64,000 nucleotides of DNA from Hirudinaria manillensis (taxonomy: Eukaryota > Annelida > Clitellata > Hirudinida > Hirudinidae), in NCBI GenBank assembly GCA_034509925.1, contig CM067533.1, forward strand, positions 6,258,035 through 6,322,034, in the 5' to 3' direction. The notes under the pieces were generated by a model. That model did no database searches and was not told the origin of the DNA. It worked only from the letters and a program-made list of their open reading frames with translations. Shown piece after piece: positions 48,767 to 60,700 of the stretch (its first letter is position 1; every line of letters starts with the position of its first letter). A program made the position numbers and the translations under genes.

Positions 48767-51700
48767 TCAAAACAGCTTAGAAGGAAAAAATCCTCTCAAA
48801 AAGTTCAGCCCAAAAATGATTGAGAAGGATGCACAGGTGAGTGAAGAAAATACAATTGGAAAGATGATGGCCGTGATAACTGCAGCTGTAAATAAATAAG
48901 CTTTTAAGTGAATTCATTAAGTGTATAACTTAAGAAAAAAATATACGAACGGGCTAATTCAGTAACGTTTGTTGGAGAAGTAGTTGCTAGCAAGGGAGCA
49001 GAAGTGGACAGTTTTTCCGCTGGAATACAAATCACATAATTTATAATAATTTATAATTTAATCATCATCAATATTAAACCTATTTGCTAATCCTATTAGG
49101 TGAACACATATATTCAATATTTATATATTATGATAAATAAAAATATAATATTTTATTTAAATATATTAGGATTATTATTCATAAACTATAATAATTCATA
49201 TGCAATATGTTCATTATGATGCTTTGTGCTATAGATAGACTTTAAAGCATTGCTATAGATATCTTATACAATATATGCCATTAGCTTTTGATGATTTCAA
49301 ATTGGGAAATTTTTAAGATTTTTAAGCGAACAAAATTTTTATTTATCCGATAGATTACAATAATAATTTTTAATAACCAATATTGCCCAAATTTTGTTAA
49401 ACGACAGTATGCAATTTTACTCAGAAAATTATCAAAAATTATGTAAAAATCGAATCTAAATAACTAAATGGTAAACATAACATAATAACAATATCACCAG
49501 ATAGTATGAATGTTCTTATATTTTAAAAGAGTTGTAGCTGATTAAGAACAAGTTGGATATTAAGATATCTGCTAAGCATTATGGTGTCATTCAGTGTAAT
49601 GATTATTTATTTGTTGGTCTTAAAAAAGTAGTCAAGCGATGTCAATTATATTCAAGAAAATGTTAATCACTATTGACTTAGCATCTCATTTAACCTCCTT
49701 AAAAACTGCAATTTCCTCAAAAATAAATATTTATTTAAAAGGTAACAATATTGTAAAGAACACCAAACAATTTGGAGGGTGGGGAAAGGGGCAGAAAACG
49801 GACAATCACAACAACAGAAACTAATCAACATTTCTCAAATTTATAGCAGCAACCACGTTCAACTTATGGATTGCCAAAATGTATAGCTCACGCAAATATG
49901 TGAATATGTATGAATACATTTGCATAAATAAGACAGTGATTGCAGGTGAGACTTTCAGGTGAAAAGGTAATTTTGTTAATCAGATAAATATTTGGGAACT
50001 TAGAAAGCAGGAAAAACCGAAATCCTCTGAAATTCATTGACTTAAATTTTTTAACTGTTTTATGCAACATCTAGAAAATACACCTTTCAGGAATTTATAG
50101 GGAACGTAAGGCTCATCACTATAATTTTTCTTAAAAAGTAACATTTCCAAGAAACATATCTCAGTTTCTTTACTATTGGTCTTATTTTTTCATTTAATCC
50201 ATAATAAAAGAAATTAGTGTTAGATACAGTTATTCAAATTTGAACAGTTAGTGGTTAAATAATGGTACCTGAGCCAGACTGAGTTATGCCAGTGGTTGAT
50301 TTAGTAGAGATGCTGTCTTGAGCTGGATTTGATGGTGCAATAATATTAGTAAATGCAAAAATAATAATAATAATAATAAAAATTGTAAAAATAGTCTATT
50401 ATAAATATTTGGATCTTGTGCATGTATTGTTTCTTATTAGAAGTAATTATAAAAATAATGGCAAGCATGAATCTTTAAGGAGCCCAACATTTATTCTGAA
50501 ATTATCATTGTACAATATATATATATATATTGGTGTGTTAAAGAAAGCTGTTCAAATTTGAAGAATTAGTGGTTAAACAATGGGTACCTGAGACGGATTG
50601 AGTTGTGCCAGAAGTTGATTTGGTAGAGATGGTGGCTTGAGATGGATTTGAAGGTGCAGTAGCATTAGAAGCTTGCAAACAAAGTTTCTCATAATTATTC
50701 AGTTAATTAAAACTAAAAGTTGCACTTAAAAACACAATATGTGTTTTGTTTCCTGTTTCAAAGGCAAACAGAAATAATATTTGTGTAGTTTTAATTACAC
50801 TAGAAAATTACATTAAAGTACATTCATCCTGGAGATACTCAATAAAATGACTCTGTTGTTAAGGCTGGAAGTAAAAGAATTGACAATTAGTCAATAGTAT
50901 AAATAAATAGTATAAATCTGAACTTGTTATTTTGAATTATTTAATGTCAACCTAATATTTATTCTTGGAAATGTTACAATGTTGAAACATATATCTTACT
51001 ATAATAACTTGGGAGTCTAAAGTAGTAGTTGAAATTATCATATTTTATTACAAGTATTAAGTTATCATAACTGAGTATTTTAATATGAGAATCTTGTAAG
51101 TCTTAAGTGTTCAGGAACAATTTGTAATTGATAAATTATTGAGGCCTTTTATAATGAAAATTTCAATTTCACTCTGATTAATTACTTATAAAGTTAATTA
51201 AAGGCAACATAATAATAATTATTCAATTGCTTAAATGAATGGTTACAACAACTTAGTAGGGCAATTTAGACAATGTTCTCAGTCAAGTAATAATAGTTAC
51301 AATAATGCAGGTATTGTACTAGAGGAGGTGCAAGGTGAAACTAACCAAAGGTTATACTTTTTTTACAAAATGAAATGTAGGGCAAAAGATTTTAAGAAGG
51401 TGAATTACTTTTAGAAATACATAGCTCTTTTCTTTGCTTCAATTCTTCCATATTTCTCACTCACATAATCAGTAAAAATCGAGCCACATTTCCTAGCTTA
51501 TAAAATATGATCACAGATATCTACTTCTGTCAGATAATCTTCTACCATACCTGTTGTTGATTGAACAGTAGTGACAGTCATTTTGGAAGAACTAGGACTT
51601 GCTGTAGTAGTGCCAGTATAAGTGAAAGTTGAACCTGCAAGAATCATACATTCATTCAAAAATTAATAATGAAAATAAAAGTCAAAAAGTATTTTTAATA

Positions 51701-51795
51701 TAATAAAAACTAAATTGGGGGTTCATAAAGAAATTTTTAAAAATCACCTATGGAGTTTGCCGTAGTAGCAGTAGTCATTTCTTCCACTATAGGAG
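48767..51795 (-). other. Mucin copy 2: stalk, transmembrane and tail exons
   Basis: Exons: 51748-51795, 51551-51634, 50588-50671, 50269-50322 (probable), 48951-49019, 48767-48885. The third and fourth are duplicated versions of one copy 1 stalk exon. The fourth has lost the ancestral acceptor position but can use CCAG just inside, staying in phase 1. The last exon encodes the same [17 protein letters not shown] membrane segment and ends RGFFPSKLF before TGA. Confidence 0.82.
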
Positions 51796-54700
51796 CTTTA
51801 AAAGAAATAAATATTGACATGAAAAAAATAATTGATTATGTATCAGATAACTCAATGAAGGTTTAAAATTGTACAATACCATATTCACAAAGAGGTCCTG
51901 AATATCCAATGGGGCACTGACATTCATAACCATTAACTTTGTCAATGCATATTCCACCATGATAACATGGATTTGGTATGCAGTCATTAATATCTATGAT
52001 GAAATATAAATGATTGTTGTATGATAAAAATAATAAAATACCAAATTATTCATAAATATGTGCATATTTTAACCTTCTTCACATAATGTCCCATTATAGC
52101 CTGCCAGACATGTGCAATCAAAAGATCCTGGCTTTGATAAATTCGTCCCATTTGAACATGAACCACCATTTTGGCAAGGTGGTTCAGACCTCAAGTTATT
52201 AGCACTGTCAGTAAAACATGCATCAATAACTGCAACAAAAAAAAACAATCTTATAAAAGCACTGCCCCTCGAATTTCTTATTAATTAACTATTGCTACAA
52301 ATTTCCTACGTTCACAACGGACTCCTCTAGAAAACGTAAACCAAGGTTCACAAGTGCAAATGTATGATCCATTTGTGTTTGTGCAGTTTCCATTTCCACA
52401 CGTAGTACTATTTATGGCGCATTCGTCGATGTCCTCTGTACAAAAAGGTATCTTCCAACCTTTTGAGTCACATGACGTGCATCCGTTGACATAAGAACAT
52501 TTCTCTAAAAGGCAGTTACATTTCTCCATGCAGTTGATTCCAAAGAATCCTGCTTCACATGCTGCAAAGAATTTACGAAATTTATCAAATTGATGAAATG
52601 GCCGGTATGTAGAAATAGGCATTTTTCAATAAATTAATTTTAAAAAAAATTGTTTAGTAGTCATTGGCATACTAACGTTGACAGAAGTCAAAGCCTTCTC
52701 TTCTATAATATCCAACTTTGCAATCACAAGAATAGGAGCCATTTTTATTCACACAGGTGCTGCTTGTCTGATTACAAGGTGGAGTTAATGGTGTTTGTGG
52801 ATTGCATTCATCGATATCTAAAGTGTTTTCAAGAATTTCAAAATGTATGTTAAAATTCTTCGATTAAGGTGTTTGATATCAAACTAATAAACACTGTCCA
52901 AGAAATTTCAAAAAACATAAGCATAACATAAAAGCATAAATAAAAAACATAAAAGATAAATAAATAATTGGATCAAAAATGTTTTATGCTTACCAACACA
53001 TTTGTTTTGACTGGCACTATAACCTGGTTTGCATAGGCAGGTGGAGTTTGCAGTACAATAGTCACAATCTGGAGGCACTGAACAGTTTGCTAAAAGAAAG
53101 AAAAAGAAATAATTATTTATAACATTTTAGAATCAACAAATTACAAAAATATGATTCAAACTCAAGGCAAAACAACTAGAATGAAAGATTTATCACTCAC
53201 AATTTTTTAAGCATAAGTTGTTTGGCTGCATGATATATCCCTCAAAACAAGAGCAAATGAATGAACCTTCTGTGTTGGTACAAATTTGGTCACAACTGCT
53301 AGTACCCAATCTACACTCATCAATATCTGAATTAATTCAACACTAAATTAGAGAATGAAACAATCCATGAAATGGCTGCTTGAAACTTGCCTTCACAAGG
53401 TGATGTCTGGCTAGATCTGGTGAAGCCTGCTTTACATATGCATTCATAAGAAAACTCCAAATTATTGCAGTTTTCTCTTGTTGCATTACAAACTGGGGTG
53501 CTAGAATTCAGGCATTCGTCAACATCTACAAAGCATATTATTAGATTTAAATGCCGTTTCTAAAGAAACCATGGCATAATTACAATAACAAATATATAAT
53601 AATTTAATATACCTATGCAACGGTCCATTGAGTCCTTCTGGGAGCCATTTGGGCAATCGCCACACACATACCCCTTGAATGGTTTGGAAATGTTCAAATT
53701 CGATGAACCATTAGTGGCTTCAATTAAAGTAATTAATTCACTCTCATTTAAGCTCGAGCAAGATCTGTTAAAGGTGCAGGGATTATTTGTGCAGTAATTA
53801 ATAACGTTTTGGCATTTGTCCCCTGAAAATGTAATAGGATAATGTAATTCCTTTACAAGAGCTGGTATCCGAACAAATTACCTGAGTACAATGCCCTTTC
53901 ACACAGACACTCCACTCGTTTAAAATCAGTATTGTTCGTTTTTATGGTCTTGTTCCACATGCAAGTACCTCTTCCAGTGCAGTCACACATGAGAACGGAA
54001 ATTGTTGCTGGCTTAGCCTCTTTGCCATTAGTGTCGTTGCCATACAATCTGTTAAAAGTGACAATTTATCTAATTGTAAATTAATATAGTCTCACGGTTC
54101 CTGAAAGTATTGTGAATTCTGTCGATTAGCCGTTTTCACAGCAAAAATGCTAAAACTTTGCAAATGTAAATATATAGTATAAATGTAGCATCCATCTTTG
54201 CCGTTAGCGTCGCTACCATACAATCTGTTTAAAGTGATAATTTGATAACTGCAAACTAATACACTCTCATGGTTCTTGAAAGAGTTGTAAATTCTGTCCA
54301 CTAGCAGGTTTCATAGCAAGAATCCTAAAACTTTGTAAATATCGTTTCCATCAATTACCTTCGATTCGCATATAAGTAATAGCATGGCCTAAACCTAATT
54401 ATCAAACGCAATAATTGAATTAATTCCTAATAAGAGTCAAAATGGATACGTTATATTGAACTCCTCCGATGTTTTCGGCGTGGCATGTAGATCCCACACA
54501 TGACAAAGGGGCGGATTCGAACAAATAAGTGTTGTCTCTAAGTTTAAACTGCTCTCGACCCTCAGATGGAAGCCCTTCTCCGTTGAGTTAATGCTGATAG
54601 TAATATTTGTTGTGACATTTACAGTAAATTCTTGGTAATCCAATGGAACTATTATGAGAGGAACGTAATTATCTGTAATAATTACATAGTTAAAGAAATT

Positions 54701-57700
54701 TAAATTGTGAAATAGAGATCAAGTCAAAAAAAGTATTCCAATTCTTACCTGAGAGTGAAGTTTTGGTATCTTGAATCTCTTGGGAGCTTGTCTTAGTCGC
54801 GTCAGCGAAGGTTTTGCTACCGGTGACACAATAATCGTAGACGCAGCTGTTGTCCGTGGCATTCTTTGTAGAGCAGCTTCTCACAGCTTCTGTTTTGTCC
54901 ACTTTGCATGATCCACCGATATCGTCGGAGAATATTGGAACAAAATCCAAATGCTGGAATGTGTCAAAAGTTTCATTGTTGCTCACGTTGTACCAAAACA
55001 GGGAATCTTCAGCATTAGATATAGCCCCTGGAGAAATAAGAGTTTGTTTTATGTCTTTAAAAGACTTCAGAAACAGCCATTTGCATAGACTAACAGCTCT
55101 GTCCAAATTGGAATATTTGCCTCTCAGAGGATGTTGTAGGGATAACCGTACCATTTAAAAAAGTCAAATCATTATCTTTGTTTCCATCAAAAGTTCCGTA
55201 TAATCCTTTAAATTTCAAGTCTTTTGCCGAATCGGGAACATTCAAAGTTAATTTCAAAGCTTTTTCTACTATTTCAATAGTTGCTTGGATTCCTGAATAA
55301 TTTCACAAAATTAGTTTGTTTGGTAATATAAACTAATGAGAATTTAACATTATATCATTTATTTTTCAGATCAGTCATATGCTTGCCTGAAGGAAAACTC
55401 ATAATAAGAGCCGAATCATTGGCCATGATAGTTGCAGTTTGTATAAGTGGATATTTTGTTCCATTGGTGGAGTCAGCAGAATAGAACCATTTGGTTATCG
55501 CATCCGAATTACCATTATCGTCTTTTATTATCAAGGCTAAAACGATATTTTTATAACAGTTAATTTACCTTCAAATTTTGTTAAGTATTTGCAAATAACT
55601 GACTTGTTTGATCTTGAGCCAGTAAGACAGACATTCTCGGAGATGTATAGTTTACTGTGTAATCTTTGAATACGAAACCCGTGAAAATCGTTGCATTGCC
55701 AAAAGTACCATCAGGTGCAATGTAGAGCGAGGTCCGGGCTTGAACTTTCAGAACATCGGAATAAATCATCCAATATTCTCCCCAGCCGTTGAAGGTGTAA
55801 GAGAAACCATCCAATGTGGTAATGTGGGGATCGCCAAACAGGAAAGCTTGATTTGTCAAAACGAAGCAACATGAACTATATTTAGTGGCATATTAACTTA
55901 GCAATTTATCAATTTATTGTAACCGAAAAACGGCGGACGATATCCCCAGCAGTAATTTTTAGGTCGGACTTCGTAAAAGAGTTCACAGTTGTTTGATTCT
56001 AAACAGCACCATCTCTTCGGAAGAACATCTTCGATATAGTTCAGGTATGGGTACCAATATGGATGGTATCTCAATAGGCTCCCAGAATCATGAGTTCGTG
56101 AAGTATCCAACCACGAGGACGACATGAAGAACCAAGGGCTCCACCACCACCACCACCACGTCCAGTAAAATGATGTGTAATAGTAACAACATTTCTGGAA
56201 ATAATTTGTAGAAGACTTTCTTAATTATTATCGAAAATTGATGGCTGGAAAAGATTTCCATGCCTTTATTACAGTGTTATTGCTGAATTTTTTCAGATGT
56301 TTTATTATTTTATTATTTTCAATATATTATTTTGAGCTTGAATTAACCTGCGCTGAAGTTGGATATTGTGGAAAATTCACAACAAAGCACAAAAGATTCG
56401 AACTCCATTCGTATCTATATATTCCGTAAGTTGGATCAATCATGGCCTGCCACAGATTACAGGGACATTGAGGCATCCACCAGTAATACCAGTAATAGTA
56501 ACTGTAAGATGTTATTTGTTGGTCATACCAGGCGTAACACTTATACGCTGAGAGATGTTGGAACTCGGCTTGTGGCAATGATAATTGGAAGAACCACTGT
56601 CCTGGTTTTCCTGAGTGTAGTTATTTCAAAAATATTTTATTGGTTATCTTTAATGATTCAAGGCAAAGTTTTCGTGAGTTTAAAAATAAAAGGTAGTATA
56701 TTAAAAGGTAATTTACATTACTAAAGTAACACAAATTCCAAGGATAATAAAAAAAACAATGATAATTCTAAGCTAAAAAGATAAAAAATTAAACGTCCTA
56801 ACATTTGATCTTAAGTTATTTCCAATAATTCTATTACCCTTTGGTCCAATAAGAAATGGTAGTTCGAAAGCGTTTGCTGATCCTGATGTTCGGAAATAAT
56901 ATTTGTATTTGTCTCCGAAATAACTTAAGCTATCGTCCATTTTGTAGCCTTGTGCATTGTTTCTATAATTCCAGCCCATGAATTCGTAAGAGAAGATGGC
57001 GTAACTGCGGCCGTTAGAATTGTCATTTGTCAGCACTAGCTGGAATGTTGAAACCTTAAAACAATTGATTGATATATTTATAAATCATTTGAGACGATAA
57101 AATTCAAAAGGACAAAAGTTTATTATTTGTTACAAATGCATTTTTAAATTATCCAAACATTTTTAAATTATCCAAATAATAGAATCTTCAAATAACACCA
57201 ACTTCATTTTGAGTATTGGGTCCAAATGGATAAGGTGATACATTCGCCCACGTAAAGACGCAGACCATGGTTGGTGAAAAACTGGCAGTGTAGTCAATAT
57301 ATTCAATAACATTCCTCTGAACTTTATCAAAAGCAACTTGGTCATTCCAGCTGACATAAGAATATTTGGTTCTTCGGGAAATGCAGCGATAGAAGATTTT
57401 TCCTGGATTTACGTAGGATCCAAGGTCGTTCAAATCGATATCCGCCCAAAATGGAGCAATAACTGCATTCGAAGTCATCCAGCGGAGTGGATCTGAGAAA
57501 TAAGGTTGAACAGCAACTACAGGATTATCGAAAGAAATGAATCCGTTGACATTCACCTGAATATTTGGAACAGAAAGACGATATGAGAGATAGAAATGAT
57601 TATTATTTGAATATAAAAATGAGAACTGTGATAATCGCGAAACTTACATAAGCCCTTCTGTGATATTTTGTGCCAAATAAAAAGTAGTCGGGAAGATAAA

Positions 57701-60700
57701 CTTCAAAATATCCGTCGTTCAAGTCCCAAAAGTATCCGGAAGAATCGCCATTATTATTTCCATAGTCCATGAGAAGTTGACCACGTGCTGTCATTAAAAA
57801 TCTAATATGTATCGAGGGGTAGAATTAAACGGGAATTCAAAATTATTAATAAAACGAATGAAATCGCAAATTTCCAAAGAATTAAGACGTAATATACCTT
57901 GATATGGAGTTGTGGTCGAAGGAATTGTTGTCGTTGTTGTTATTTGAAATTTTGTCGTCATTTTAGTTGTTGTGGTTCTGGTGGTAGGGAGAGTTGTGAA
58001 TTGTGTGCTGATGAGAGAGGTTTTGGAGGAGGTGGGGAGAAAAGAAATAGTGTTTGGGAATGATGAGGTTTCAAGAAAGGTGGAAGGAGCAAGGGAATAT
58101 TTTGATGATGTTGAACTGGATGAAATATTTGAAGATGTGAAGTAAGTTGAAAATCCAGTCGTTCCAACTGTTCTGGTTGATTGCGTAGTTGTTGGAAATG
58201 TTGTGGTTAGTGGCTTACTTGTTAGAACTGTTGTAGTTGATTCGGTAGTTGTTGGAACTGTTGTTGTTGTTGATTGAGTGGTTGTTGGAACTGTTGTTGT
58301 TGTTGATTGAGTGGTTGTTGGAACTGTTGTTGTTGATGATTGAGTGGTTGTTGGAACTGTTGTTGTTGATGATTGAGTGGTTGTTGGAAGTGTTGTTGAA
58401 ACTGTTATCGTTGTTGATTGCGTGGTTGTTAGAACTGCTGTTGTTGATTCGGTAGTTGTTGGAACTCTTGTTGTTGATGGCGTGGTTGTCGGAACTTTTG
58501 TTGTTGATTTCGTGATTGTTGGAACTGTTGTTGTTGATGGCGTGGTTGTAGGAACTGTTGTTGTTGTTGATTGCATGGTTGTTGGAACTGCTGTTGTTGA
58601 TTCGGTAGTTGTTGTAACCGTAGAAGTGTTTGTTATCGAACCGGCTGATGTAACTGTTGTTGTTGATTTCGTAGTTGTTGGAACTGTTGTTGTTGATGGC
58701 GTGATTGTCGGTACTGTTGCTGTTGATTGCGTGGTTCTTGGAACTGTTGTTGTTGATTGCGTGGTTGTTGTAACCGTAGTTGTATATGCGTTGGTTGAAT
58801 GCGTACTCGATGCTGTTGAAGTTGCCAGCTGTCCACCGCCTATTGGGGTTGTTCCAGTTGTAAATGATAACGGTTCAGTGCCATTTGAAGTGTTTGTTAT
58901 CGAACCGGGTGATGTAACTATTGTTGTTGATTTCGTGGTTGTTGGAACTGTTGTTGTTGATGGCGTGATTGTCGGTACTGTTGCTGTTGATTGCGTGGTT
59001 GTAGATACATTGGTTGAATGCGTACTCGATGCTGTTGAAGTTGACAGTTGTCCACCGCCTATTGGGGTTGTTCCAGTTGTAGATGATAATGGTTCAGTGC
59101 CATTTGAATTGTTTGTTATCGATCCGGTTGGTGATGGAACTGTGGCTGTTGATTCGGTGGTTGTTGGAACTGTTGCTATGGATTCGGTTTTTGTTAACGT
59201 AGAGGTTGAAAGTGTTGTTGAGGAAAAAATAGTTGTGGGAACTGTTGTGGTAGATATAGTTGTGTTTGGTTCCGTTGTTGAAGGAAATGTTACACATTCA
59301 GTTGTAGTCGAGATTGTTGTTGATTGAGTTGTAGAGCCTGCTGTTGTTACCGTCGATGTTTCGGTGGTTGTAGGAATCGTAGTTATGCATCCAGTAGACG
59401 ATGAAATTCCAGCTACAGGAAGGATATATGTTGAAGGCGGAATTGGTGTTGATGTAGTTGTTGATGTAGAAGTAGTTGTAGATGTAGATGTAGATGTTGA
59501 TGTTGTTGAATCAGTTGATGACGATTCAATTATTGTCGAAAGAAATCTTGGAATTGTTGATATTGAATAAGTACTCGATTCTGTTGAAGATGAATATGTA
59601 CTCGACTCTGTTGAAGTTGTTCTGCAACATGTTGAAGTTTCAGTTGTTGATGATACCGTAGAAGTCGAGGGAATCCCTCCTGGGGTTAATGTCGACGATG
59701 GTTCAGTCCCATTTGAAGTGGTAGTTGTTGATTCTGTTATGGTGTTTGGTGACGTAGATGTTGTGGGAACAGTTGTTGTTGATTCAGTACTTCTCGGGAC
59801 ACTTGCTGTTGTAGTTGTGGGAAATGTTGTTGATTCAGTGGTTCCTGGAACTTTTGTAGTAGAAGTCGGTGAAGCTGATGTGGATTCAGTAGCTGTGAAA
59901 GTAGTCGTGGTTGACTTTGTAGTTGGAATTACTGTTGTTGATTCTGTGGTTATGGGAACTGTGCTGGTTGATTGCCAGGTTGTTGTAACTATTGTGGTCG
60001 ATTGCGTAGTTGTCGGAACTGTTGTTGTCGATTTGGTGGTTGTTAGAAAAGTTGTTGATCCCGTTGTTGTCGAAAGTGTTGTGGTTGATTGCGTAGTTGT
60101 CGGAACTGTTGCTGATTCCGTTGTAGTTAGAACTATTGTTGTTGATTGCGTAGTTGTCGATTCGGTAGTTGTTGGACCAGTTGCTGTTGAATCCGTTATT
60201 GTCGGAACTGTTGTGGTTGATCCCGTTGTTGTTGGAACTATTGTTGATTTGGTAGTTATCGGAACTGTTGTGGTTGGAAGTGTTGTTGATTCCGCGGTTG
60301 TTGGAACTGTTGTTGTTGATTCAGTACTTCTAGGGATACTTGCTGTTGTAGTTGTGGGAAATGTTGTTGATTCAGTGGTTCCTGGAACTGTTGTTGATTC
60401 AGTGGTTCCTGGAACTGTTGTTGATTCAGTGGTTCCTGGAACTGTTCTAGTAGAAGTCGGTGAAGCTGATGTGGATTCAGTAGCTGTGAAAGTAATCGTG
60501 GTTGACCTTGTAGTTGGAATTACTGTTGTTGATTCTGTAGTTATGGGAACTGTGCTGGTTGATTGCCAGGTTGACGGAACTGTTGTTGTCGATTCCGTGG
60601 ATGTTGCAATTATTGTTGTTGATTCCGTCGTTGTTGGAACTGTTGTTGATTCCTTGGATGTTGGAACTGTTGTTGTTGATTGCGTAGTTTTCGGAATTGT

